Source of the DNA: Candidatus Kapaibacterium sp.
Lineage (GTDB): Bacteria; Bacteroidota; Ignavibacteria; Kapaibacteriales; UBA2268
Length of the DNA stretch: 15,218 nt
Assembly: GCA_028691175.1 (NCBI GenBank)
Contig: JAQUZU010000009.1
Coordinates: 12,369 to 27,586, forward strand
Reading direction: 5' to 3'
In this document: positions 1 through 6,305 of the stretch, piece by piece
Numbering within the stretch: the first letter of the stretch is position 1
Layout: the number at the start of each line of letters is the position of its first letter
Position numbers and translations under genes: made by a program
The notes under the pieces: model-generated
What the model saw: only the letters and a program-made list of their open reading frames with translations
The model's database searches: none
What the model was told of the DNA's origin: nothing

Positions 1-555
1 ATTCACCTTGTTGTGGCTACTCAGCGCCCGTCGGTCGATGTGATTACGGGTATAATTAAGGCGAATTTCCCCGCGAGAGTTGCGTATTTGGTAGCATCTA
101 AGATAGATTCGAGGACGATTTTAGACGTTATGGGCGCGGAACAGTTGCTCGGCAACGGCGATATGCTGATTTTGACGGGTAATTCTCCGAAGCCTATCCG
201 CGTGCAGAATGCGTTTATTTCGACTGATGAGGTGGAGGCTGTATGCGATTATATCGGCAACCAGAAGGGTTTTTCCGAGCCGTACTATCTGCCAAGTGTG
301 CAAGAAGAGAGTGCCGAAAGCACTATGATTGACAAAGATGACCGCGATCCGTTATTCGAAGAGGCAGCGAGACTTGTAATTCGTCAGCAGACCGCGTCGG
401 TCTCGCTACTGCAACGCAGGTTGAAAATCGGATATGCGAGAGCGGGCAGAATTGTAGACCAACTCGAGGCAGCAGGCGTTATCAGCCAATTTGACGGAAG
501 TAAGTCTCGAAGCGTGTATCTCGAGTCGGAAATTGATTTGCAGGCAATTTTATAG
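1..555 (+). CDS. ftsK: DNA translocase FtsK, C-terminal part (5' end outside the window)
   Basis: The reading frame is open from base 1 (I-H-L-V-V-A-T-Q-R-P-S) to the TAG at 553-555, so about 184 C-terminal residues are present. The GTG at 13 is internal, not the start. FtsK is the septum-anchored hexameric DNA pump that moves the chromosome terminus through the division site and activates XerCD recombination at dif. The segment TQRPSVDVITGIIKANFPAR followed by SKIDSRTILD and GAEQLLGNGDML is the end of the RecA-like motor domain. After an acidic linker, the last ~65 residues (from DPLFEEAARLV through RRLKIGYARAGRIVDQLEAAG) form the gamma winged helix that reads the KOPS polarity sequences. 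The N-terminal membrane part and the Walker A motif are outside the window. The assignment is firm from motif order alone. Confidence 0.96.
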   Translation: MHLVVATQRPSVDVITGIIKANFPARVAYLVASKIDSRTILDVMGAEQLLGNGDMLILTGNSPKPIRVQNAFISTDEVEAVCDYIGNQKGFSEPYYLPSVQEESAESTMIDKDDRDPLFEEAARLVIRQQTASVSLLQRRLKIGYARAGRIVDQLEAAGVISQFDGSKSRSVYLESEIDLQAIL

Positions 556-561
556 TGGGAA

Positions 562-580
562 TATTTATTAAGTAAACATT
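562..580 (+). repeat. AT-rich motif just after the ftsK stop (copy 1)
   Basis: TATTTATTAAGTAAACATT lies 6 bases after the ftsK stop. A near-identical 19-mer (18/19) lies 3 bases after the glgP stop at 4774. Similarity fades over the next 20 bases. The function is unknown; it could be the edge of the repeat block or a short dispersed element. Confidence 0.5.
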
Positions 581-667
581 GTAACTTATTGGAATTATTA
601 TCACTTGTAGAATAGGATTGCGGGTCTCTTAGCCCTTCCTTCGGAGGGGTTGGGGAGGTTTCTTCCG

Positions 668-997
668 GGGGATTGCGGGTCAAGCCCGCAATGACGGCGT
701 GCGTTCGTGGGAGTGGCTTCTATGAACTATAAATGAAAATGTGCATTTTTCCCCGAACCGTATACAAACACGTGGTACAAGTGGTACAAGTGGTACAAGT
801 GGTACAAGTGGTACAGGTGGTACAAACTGACCTCAGGGGATTGCGGGTCAAGCCCGCAATGACGCCCACGTTCGTGGGCTTTTAAGTCGAGGTGCTTCGC
901 GACCTCTCCTACGTTCGCAATGACGCCGCACTTTTTCTACTCGAAGAGGGGTCGCGTAGCACCCCTCATGATAAACCCACGAACGTGGGTGGTACAA
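668..997 (+). repeat. Composite intergenic repeat block, copy 1
   Basis: This block fills most of the ftsK-fmt gap (556-1017); I see no gene there. In order it holds a palindrome ATTGCGGG-TCAAG-CCCGCAAT (672-692), a linker containing TTCTATGAAC, element A (742-825), a second copy of the palindrome (840-860), a CCCACG-TT-CGTGGG hairpin (865-878), a GTGCTTCGCGACC segment, and a 64-bp block (934-997) ending in CCCACG-AA-CGTGGG (976-989). The same modules in the same order occur at 4914-5194. The 64-bp block is identical there, and modules 865-914 recur inverted at 9510-9557. No protein-coding capacity beyond chance is visible, so this is a non-autonomous, mosaic repeat. Confidence 0.85.
742..825 (+). 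repeat. Element A, intergenic copy with six 9-bp units
   Basis: The core TGCATTTTTCCCCGAACC, then GTATACAAACAC, is followed by six tandem 9-mers, GTGGTACAA, at 772-825. The fifth unit has G instead of A at its last base. Other copies in this window have three units, so the 9-mer number varies like a minisatellite. Nine bases equal three codons, so the unit number can change without shifting a reading frame. Confidence 0.9.
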
Positions 998-1003
998 CAA
1001 ATA

Positions 1004-1014
1004 TAAGGATGTGA
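1004..1014 (+). promoter_or_regulatory. Strong Shine-Dalgarno site that fixes the TTG start of fmt
   Basis: TAAGGATGTGA matches the full anti-Shine-Dalgarno complement TAAGGAGGTGA at 10 of 11 positions and lies 3 bases before the TTG at 1018. The terminal TGA (1012-1014) is also an in-frame stop for fmt, so translation cannot begin upstream. The 18-base string ATAAGGATGTGAAATTTG including the start codon is identical before rnhB. Confidence 0.75.
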
Positions 1015-1017
1015 AAT

Positions 1018-1941
1018 TTGAAAATAGTATACATGGGGACGCCCGAGTTTGCTGTCCCGACATTGAAGAAATTAGCTGCGGAATACACTGTTTCGGCGGT
1101 GGTAACTGCTCCGGACAAGCCAAAGGGACGTGGTAAGCAGGTTTTGCCGAGCGAGGTGAAACTCGCGGCTCTTGAGTTGGGTCTGCCTGTTTTGCAGCCT
1201 GAGAGCCTTAAATCGGCGGAATTTGCGGAGGAAATTCGCCGCCTTGCACCCGATATTATCGTAGTGGTAGCGTTTCGGATTCTGCCTCGCGAGGTGTATT
1301 CGCTTGCACGGCTTGCAAGTTTTAATATTCACGGAAGCCTTTTGCCGAAATATCGCGGCGCAGCGCCGATTAACTGGGCGATTATCAACGGCGATAAAGC
1401 CACAGGGCTGACCTCGTTTATCCTGCAGGACAAAGTCGATACCGGAAATATAATGCTTCAGACAAGCGCGGAAATAGGCGATACGCAGACTTTCGGGGAG
1501 TTATACGAGTATCTGATGGCACAAGCCCCGCAACTTGCCTGCGACACGATCGAAATGATTGCAAATGGCGACTACCCGAATATTGCGCAGGACGAGGCGA
1601 AAGCGACCCCTGCACCGAAGATTTTCTCGAATGACTGCAGAATCATCTGGAATATGCCTGCGCAGAGCATCAAAAATGTCATCAACGGGGTTTCGCCTGC
1701 ACCGGGCGCTTGGACGATGTGGAACGGCGAGCGCCTGAAAATTTTACGTGCTAAGTGCGTGAATACATTAGGCTTAAGTGCCGGAGAATACGAGATTACA
1801 AAGAAGGGATTTCTGGTGCAATGCGGCAGCGGCGCGATTGCAGTCCTCGAATTGCAGTTGCCCGGAAAGAAACGCCAAGACATCGCAAGTTTTCTGAATG
1901 GTCAGCGTAACGAGTCGAAAGGGAAGATGGATCAGCCCTAA
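1018..1941 (+). CDS. fmt: Methionyl-tRNA formyltransferase
   Basis: This enzyme transfers a formyl group from 10-formyl-tetrahydrofolate to the methionine on initiator tRNA, in the cytoplasm. The protein is 307 residues, the usual family length. The N-terminal formyltransferase domain begins with MKIVYMGTPEFAVPTL, has the basic tRNA-binding loop APDKPKGRGK (31-40), and carries the signature SLLPKYRGAAPINWA. The catalytic triad is visible as Asn103 and His105 (FNIHGS) and Asp141 (DKVDTGNI). The C-terminal OB-like domain follows NGVSPAPGAW. The TTG start is chosen because MKIVYMGTPEF is the canonical N-terminus, an in-frame TGA lies at 1012-1014, and a strong Shine-Dalgarno site precedes it. 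Def, the usual partner, is not adjacent. The gene sits directly after a repeat block. Confidence 0.97.
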   Translation: MKIVYMGTPEFAVPTLKKLAAEYTVSAVVTAPDKPKGRGKQVLPSEVKLAALELGLPVLQPESLKSAEFAEEIRRLAPDIIVVVAFRILPREVYSLARLASFNIHGSLLPKYRGAAPINWAIINGDKATGLTSFILQDKVDTGNIMLQTSAEIGDTQTFGELYEYLMAQAPQLACDTIEMIANGDYPNIAQDEAKATPAPKIFSNDCRIIWNMPAQSIKNVINGVSPAPGAWTMWNGERLKILRAKCVNTLGLSAGEYEITKKGFLVQCGSGAIAVLELQLPGKKRQDIASFLNGQRNESKGKMDQP

Positions 1942-2028
1942 GTTCAATTATGCGTGAAATAATGCAATATTTGCGCACGAACAGCGTCTATTACACATTG
2001 CAATGAAAAATTATTAATGGAGTGAAAT

Positions 2029-4770
2029 ATGGTAAAGCCGATAAATAGTTTTGTGGTTACGGCAAAGTTGCCCAAGAGAATTGCGTGCTTACGCGAACTT
2101 GCGATGAATTTCTGGTGGTGCTGGAACTCGGAGGCAAAGGAAATCTTCGTCCGAATCGACCGCGATTTGTGGGATGAAGTCAATCATAACCCCGTGCAAC
2201 TTATTAACCGCATCGGGCAGAAGGCTCTCGAAGAACTCGCTACGCAACAGGATTTTGTGAGTTATCTCGACTACATTTATGCGCAATATAAGCAATATAT
2301 GAACGCTGATTCGTGGTGGAATACGCATCAAAACACCAAAACGCACTGTGTAGCGTACTTCTCGACCGAATACGGCATAAACGAGTCGTTTCCGAATTAC
2401 TCGGGAGGTCTCGGCATCTTGAGTGGCGATCACTTGAAGTCCTCGAGCGACCTCGGACTGCCCCTCGTTGGGGTAGGATTGCTCTACCAACAGGGCTATT
2501 TCCGCCAGCATCTCATGCAAAACGGCTGGCAAACCGAATCGTATAATTACAATGATTTCTACTCCATGGCACTCGAAGAAGTCTTCGACCGCGACGGCAA
2601 GGCGTTGCTTATCGAAATGCAATTCCCGAAAGGGCGCGTTTATACGAAAGTATGGAAACTTGCAGTCGGCAGGGTAACACTATTTCTGCTCGACACAAAT
2701 ATCAGCGAAAATCTCGAGGAATACCGCGATATCACCGACCAACTCTACGGCGGAGACCGCGAAACACGCATTCAGCAGGAAATTGTCCTCGGTGTGGGCG
2801 GAATGCGCGCACTCATGGCGATGGGCATCGAGCCTGAAGTCGTCCATATTAACGAAGGACACGCCGCGTTTGCACTGCTCGAGCGCACGCGGGTCATTAT
2901 GCAAAAATTCGGGGTAGACTTCCAAACTGCTGTGCAAATCTCGAAAAGTTCATCTGTTTTCACTACTCATACGCCTGTTCCGGCAGGAAATGAAGCATTC
3001 GAAATCGACAGAATTAAAGCATATTTCACGATATTTTTACCTAAAATAGGCATAAGTGAAGAGCTTTTCACGTCTCTTGGGCAAATAAGCGGACAAAATG
3101 ACGGCAAGTTCTCGATGACAATTCTTGGCTTGAAGATGACCGCATATCACAACGGAGTGAGCAAACTTCACGGCGAAGTGTCGCGCAAAATGTGGCACGA
3201 ACTGTGGGCGGATTTCCCCGAAAAAGAAGTCCCTATCGACCATATTACAAACGGAATCCACACGATGACTTGGGTTGCACGCGAGCTAAGAGATTTATAT
3301 GACAGGTACTTATCGCCACGCTGGAGAATCGACCCGAGCAACGCGGACGCCTGGAAAAATATCGACATAATCCCTGCAGAAGAGATCTGGCGTGAGAAAT
3401 TGCGCCGCAGAGTTCGCCTCGTGCTGTTCGCCCGCGGATACCTGAAGATCCACCAACGCAACTTCCTCGGAGCGGAGGAAATCTGCAAAATTGACGAATA
3501 CCTCGACCCGGATGCGCTTACAATCGGCTTTGCACGCCGTTTCGCGACATATAAGCGTGCATTACTGCTGTTTTCGAACATGGAGCGCCTGACGAAAATC
3601 CTAAACAACCCCGATAAACCCGTTCAAATTATTATCGCAGGCAAAGCCCACCCGCACGACACGCAGGGCAAGGAAGTTATACAGGCGATCATCGCGAAAA
3701 TACGCGAATATCACCTCGAGCGGAAAATAGTTTTCCTCGAAGATTACGACATGATTATAGCGCGTTTCCTCGTAAAAGGCTGCGACGTATGGCTGAATAA
3801 CCCGATTCGACCGATGGAAGCTTCCGGCACAAGCGGAATGAAGGCGGCACTAAACGGCACGCTGAATTGCTCGATACTCGACGGCTGGTGGGACGAAGCG
3901 TATAACGGCGAAAACGGCTTTGCAATCGGCAATGGCGAAGAGTACGACAACCCGCAGGAGCAGGACATTATCGAGGCAGGAGCACTCTATGACACGCTCG
4001 AAAACGCAATTGTAGAGACATTCTATGACCGCGAAGACTTCCGCGGACTGCCCGAGAGATGGATTAAAATGATGAAAAACGCGATTAAGACAATCGCGCC
4101 AGAATTCTCCACCGCACGCATGATAAAGGACTATACCGAAATGTTCTACCTGAATGCAGGCGAAAACTACGCCATGATGACCGCCGAGAACGGCGCACTT
4201 GCACGCGAAATCATGCAGTGGAAGAACACTATCGCCGAGAAGTTCCCGCATGCGAAAATTACTAAAGTTGAAATGGTGAAACAAAGTGTGACAGACATGA
4301 CAGCAAAAAACATACTGCCCCCGGAAGAAATGCAATCCGCTGTCACGGGTGTCATGCCTGTACCACTTGTACCACCTGTACCACCACTTTGTATACCGAA
4401 TGGGGGATTATGCACAACTTCTGTACCACTTGTACCACTTGTACCACGTGTTTGTATACGGTTCGGGGAAAAATGCACAGACAGCAAGAATTATGTAGGC
4501 GAGCAAGTTAGTCTGCATATTGTGGTTGATTTGGCGGGTCTCTCTTCTAATGATGTGATAGTTCAGATTCTCTACGGAGCAGTTAATGCTCAAGGGGAAA
4601 TCTCCAATCCTCGTGTAGCTGATTGCAATTTAATTGCAGGTACTGAAAACGAATACGAGGGTAGCTTTGAATGTTCAGATGCGGGTATGCAGGGGTATAC
4701 CTGCAGACTTATCCCTTATCGTAAGGAATTAGTAAGATTTACAGATATGTTTAAATGCACTTGGGCTTAA
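2029..4770 (+). CDS. glgP: Glycogen/alpha-glucan phosphorylase (DUF3417 type) carrying an in-frame repeat insertion
   Basis: The enzyme phosphorolyses alpha-1,4-glucans to glucose 1-phosphate using pyridoxal phosphate. Residues ~5-110 are the DUF3417-like N-terminal domain (LRELAMNFWWCWNSEA, DLWDEVNHNP). The phosphorylase core follows with STEYGINESFPNYSGGLGIL, SGDHLKSSSDLGLPL, INEGHAAFALLER, and the PLP site EASGTSGMKAALNG, whose Lys605 should bind the cofactor. The C-terminal beta domain (~820-913, with VDLAGLSSNDVIVQILYG and a final TW-A) is typical of this branch. The start is the ATG at 2029, 6 bases after GGAG. The oddity is residues ~754-819. These are encoded by repeat elements B and A, which also occur between genes, and they fall exactly between the core and the C-terminal domain. 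Without this stretch the protein would be about 845 residues, normal for the type. The frame is intact throughout, so the gene is probably functional. Confidence 0.94.
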   Translation: MVKPINSFVVTAKLPKRIACLRELAMNFWWCWNSEAKEIFVRIDRDLWDEVNHNPVQLINRIGQKALEELATQQDFVSYLDYIYAQYKQYMNADSWWNTHQNTKTHCVAYFSTEYGINESFPNYSGGLGILSGDHLKSSSDLGLPLVGVGLLYQQGYFRQHLMQNGWQTESYNYNDFYSMALEEVFDRDGKALLIEMQFPKGRVYTKVWKLAVGRVTLFLLDTNISENLEEYRDITDQLYGGDRETRIQQEIVLGVGGMRALMAMGIEPEVVHINEGHAAFALLERTRVIMQKFGVDFQTAVQISKSSSVFTTHTPVPAGNEAFEIDRIKAYFTIFLPKIGISEELFTSLGQISGQNDGKFSMTILGLKMTAYHNGVSKLHGEVSRKMWHELWADFPEKEVPIDHITNGIHTMTWVARELRDLYDRYLSPRWRIDPSNADAWKNIDIIPAEEIWREKLRRRVRLVLFARGYLKIHQRNFLGAEEICKIDEYLDPDALTIGFARRFATYKRALLLFSNMERLTKILNNPDKPVQIIIAGKAHPHDTQGKEVIQAIIAKIREYHLERKIVFLEDYDMIIARFLVKGCDVWLNNPIRPMEASGTSGMKAALNGTLNCSILDGWWDEAYNGENGFAIGNGEEYDNPQEQDIIEAGALYDTLENAIVETFYDREDFRGLPERWIKMMKNAIKTIAPEFSTARMIKDYTEMFYLNAGENYAMMTAENGALAREIMQWKNTIAEKFPHAKITKVEMVKQSVTDMTAKNILPPEEMQSAVTGVMPVPLVPPVPPLCIPNGGLCTTSVPLVPLVPRVCIRFGEKCTDSKNYVGEQVSLHIVVDLAGLSSNDVIVQILYGAVNAQGEISNPRVADCNLIAGTENEYEGSFECSDAGMQGYTCRLIPYRKELVRFTDMFKCTWA
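4287..4356 (+). repeat. Element B inside glgP (in frame)
   Basis: This 70-bp unit begins TGTGACAGACATGACAGC and ends GCTGTCACGGGTGTCATG. It is 58/70 identical to the intergenic unit at 5979-6048, without gaps. The terminal inverted repeats have decayed in this copy. It encodes residues 754-776 (V-T-D-M-T-A ... A-V-T-G-V-M) of GlgP. The 9-base period of its arms is in phase with the codons. Confidence 0.85.
4360..4485 (-). repeat. Two tandem element A units inside glgP (in frame)
   Basis: Two 63-bp units (4360-4422 and 4423-4485) each hold three 9-mers of the TACCACTTG type followed by the A core (TTTGTATACGGTTCGGGG in unit 2, diverged in unit 1). They encode two 21-residue repeats, residues 778-798 and 799-819, that start VPLVP and contain CIPNGGLC and CIRFGEKC; 13 of 21 residues agree. 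Relative to the copies at 742 and 4987 they are inverted. Unit 2 is close to the intergenic consensus while unit 1 has diverged, suggesting a duplication or two insertions of different age. Confidence 0.88.
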
Positions 4771-4773
4771 GAG

Positions 4774-4792
4774 TATTTATCAAGTAAACATT
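4774..4792 (+). repeat. AT-rich motif just after the glgP stop (copy 2)
   Basis: TATTTATCAAGTAAACATT lies 3 bases after the glgP stop and matches 562-580 at 18/19 positions. A weaker relative (TACTTGTTAAGTAA) occurs near 4879, on the other side of the terminator hairpin. Confidence 0.5.
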
Positions 4793-4818
4793 CTAAGTAT
4801 TTAGAAATTATAGAGAGT

Positions 4819-4850
4819 AGAGACGTTGCGTTGCAACGTCTCTTTCTTTT
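4819..4850 (+). terminator. Rho-independent terminator after glgP
   Basis: A perfect 11-bp stem (AGAGACGTTGC / GCAACGTCTCT, 4819-4829 with 4833-4843) with a GTT loop is followed by TTCTTTT. It lies 48 bases after the glgP stop and fits an intrinsic terminator. A palindrome of this kind could also be a dispersed repeat. Confidence 0.75.
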
Positions 4851-4913
4851 AGAACATAAAGAGATGTTAGAAATAGAATACTTGTTAAGTAAGCGAAATA
4901 CAGACCGACCTCG

Positions 4914-5194
4914 GGGGATTGCGGGTCAAGCCCGCAATGACGCCCACGTTCGTGGAAGTAACTTCTATGAACCATAAATGAATTTGTGCATTTTTCCCCG
5001 AACCGTATACAAACACGTGGTACATGTGGTACAAGTGGTACAAACTGACCTCAGGGGATTGCAGGTCGAGCCCGCAATGACGCGGCACTTTTTGGGGATT
5101 GCGGGTCAAGCCCGCAATGACGCCGCACCCTTTCTACTCGAAGAGGGGTCGCGTAGCACCCCTCATGATAAACCCACGAACGTGGGTGGTACAA
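4914..5194 (+). repeat. Composite intergenic repeat block, copy 2
   Basis: This block occupies most of the glgP-folE gap after the terminator. The order is palindrome ATTGCGGG-TCAAG-CCCGCAAT (4918-4938), the TTCTATGAACCATAAATGAA linker, element A (4987-5043), a variant palindrome (5058-5078), another palindrome (5098-5118), and the 64-bp block (5131-5194) that is base-for-base identical to 934-997. It differs from copy 1 in having three rather than six 9-mers and in lacking the GTGCTTCGCGACC segment. This indicates module gain and loss between otherwise homologous blocks. Confidence 0.85.
4987..5043 (+). repeat. Element A, intergenic copy with three 9-bp units
   Basis: It has the same core as at 742 (TGCATTTTTCCCCGAACC, GTATACAAACAC), followed by GTGGTACAT and two GTGGTACAA units, then ACTGACCTCAGGGGATTG as in copy 1. 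Orientation is the same as at 742. Confidence 0.9.
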
Positions 5195-5271
5195 AACATG
5201 ATACAAACAATATACTTCACTATTTAATCGTCTTTATAAATTCATATATAAACGAAAAAACAGGCTGACAA

Positions 5272-5922
5272 ATGGACAACATAGAAGATAAAATCAGGCA
5301 AATTCCACTCTTCGATGCAAACGGGCATGCAGAGGTCTCGCAGGCAGAACGCGAAGAGATGATCGCCGAGGTAACCCGCAAATACAACGAAATATTCGAC
5401 ATCCTGCGAATCTCGCCCAACGACCCAAACAGCGTGGACACTCCGCACCGCATCGCGAAAATGCTCGTAAATGAACTCTTTGCAGGGCGTTTCGCCGCTC
5501 CTCCGCAAAACACGGTTTTCCCGAACCGAAAGGGCTGCGACGAACTGATAATCAGCAAAGGCATTACCGTAATGAGCATGTGCTCGCACCATTGGCAACC
5601 GATTTCGGGCGTCTGTGCAATCGGCTACCTGCCGGATAAGTCGGTAATCGGTGTCTCGAAACTCTCGCGCGTAGTTGATTGGTTCTCGCGTCGCGGGCAA
5701 ATTCAGGAAGAACTCGGCGAGCAAATCGCAGACTATTTGGAGGAATTAATCCACCCGAAGGCACTCGGAGTCGTCATCAAAGCAAAACACTATTGCATGA
5801 TTGCACGCGGTGTAAAAGGCTCGGAAGCAAACTCGCAGATGGTAACTTCGGTTATGCGCGGATACTTGCGCTCGAATGACCGCCTGAGAAACGAATTTCT
5901 TAAACTGATTTCGCAGAAGTAA
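5272..5922 (+). CDS. folE: GTP cyclohydrolase I
   Basis: This zinc enzyme converts GTP to 7,8-dihydroneopterin triphosphate, the first step of folate/pterin synthesis, in the cytoplasm. The 216-residue length is normal. The visible family features are TPHRIAKML (57-65), SMCSHHWQPISG (102-113), SKLSRVVDWFSRR, the QEEL segment, and KHYCMIARGVKG. The zinc ligands should be Cys104, His107 and Cys175. The usual CEHH motif reads CSHH here: Ser105 replaces a normally conserved glutamate, placing it in a divergent subgroup. The ATG at 5272 has a weak AGG 7 bases upstream. It follows a repeat block and has no folate-gene neighbour, so it is probably transcribed alone. Confidence 0.93.
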   Translation: MDNIEDKIRQIPLFDANGHAEVSQAEREEMIAEVTRKYNEIFDILRISPNDPNSVDTPHRIAKMLVNELFAGRFAAPPQNTVFPNRKGCDELIISKGITVMSMCSHHWQPISGVCAIGYLPDKSVIGVSKLSRVVDWFSRRGQIQEELGEQIADYLEELIHPKALGVVIKAKHYCMIARGVKGSEANSQMVTSVMRGYLRSNDRLRNEFLKLISQK

Positions 5923-5978
5923 TCCTGCATAATTTCCAACAAGTTACAGCGTTTACTTGAGAAGTCTTTACATGTGGG

Positions 5979-6048
5979 TGTGACAGCCGTGACAGCCAAA
6001 AACATATTGTCCCGACAAGAAATGAAATCCGCTGTCACGGCTGTCACA
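5979..6048 (+). repeat. Element B, intergenic copy with perfect inverted ends
   Basis: A 70-bp unit has 18-bp perfect terminal inverted repeats: TGTGACAGCCGTGACAGC at 5979-5996 and its complement at 6031-6048, around a 34-bp middle. Each arm contains two copies of a 9-bp unit (TGTGACAGC / CGTGACAGC). RNA from either strand would fold into a long hairpin. The same unit, diverged, lies in frame in glgP at 4287-4356. It is 57 bases after the folE stop and could also act as a terminator-like structure, but no T-run follows. Confidence 0.85.
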
Positions 6049-6063
6049 GCGTGGGTAGAAAGA

Positions 6064-6106
6064 GAAGAAACCTCCCCGTCCTTCGGACACCCCTCCAAAG
6101 GAGGGG
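6064..6106 (+). repeat. GAAGAAACCTCCCC-type hairpin repeat
   Basis: GAAGAAACCTCCCC followed by a CCCCTCC-AAA-GGAGGGG hairpin (6090-6106). A related sequence in inverse orientation is at about 632-665 (AGGGGTTGGGGAGGTTTCTTC). This is another small dispersed module of the intergenic mosaic. Confidence 0.6.
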
Positions 6107-6126
6107 GATAAAAACATACATTCTTT

Positions 6127-6305
6127 GACAAGGGAGCATGCTCCCTTGTCATGGGAAAAACGCAACCCCCCGGAAGACGTACTTTCTTATAGCAAGACAA
6201 GGGGATAAATCCCCTTGTTATCTCTATTTTCTTTTAACAAGGGGTTTCAACCCCTTGTGCGAGTGTATCGGGTATGGAAGAGACAAGGGAGCATGCCTCC
6301 TTGTC
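6127..6305 (+). repeat. Cluster of four ACAAGGG-type hairpins
   Basis: Four palindromes lie within 180 bases. They are a perfect 24-base palindrome with arms GACAAGGGAGCA (6127-6150); ACAAGGGGAT/ATCCCCTTGT with a 2-base loop (6197-6218); ACAAGGGGTT/AACCCCTTGT with a 2-base loop (6237-6258); and an imperfect copy of the first (6282-6305). The first and last extend into the shared flank ATGGGAAAAACGCAA, giving a 39-bp direct repeat with 2 mismatches (6127-6165 and 6282-6320). No gene is apparent here. Confidence 0.8.

Noticed and set aside
13..15. GTG at 13 as the start of a 180-residue gene
   Set aside because: The frame is open to base 1 and the residues before it (I-H-L-V) continue the FtsK motif, so the gene enters from the left.
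772..825. Possible CRISPR array in the GTGGTACAA tandem repeat
   Set aside because: The units are 9 bases and contiguous, with no unique spacers, and no cas gene is nearby.
2089..2622. Long antisense open frames inside glgP and other genes (for example 2089-2622 and 3168-3608 on the - strand)
   Set aside because: They are shadows of genes whose motifs identify the + strand frame, and they show no domain or start signal of their own.
4287..4485. glgP as a pseudogene broken by a repeat
   Set aside because: The frame is continuous, the catalytic residues are present, and the C-terminal domain resumes in frame after the insertion.
4978..5268. Open reading frames through the repeat blocks (also 6138-6437, 9163-9513, 9327-9572, 384-683, 848-1123)
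   Set aside because: They are made of repeat modules (YHLYHMYH, CTTCTTC, VVQVVQ peptides), have no ribosome site, and the same DNA is open in several frames. They are not independent genes.
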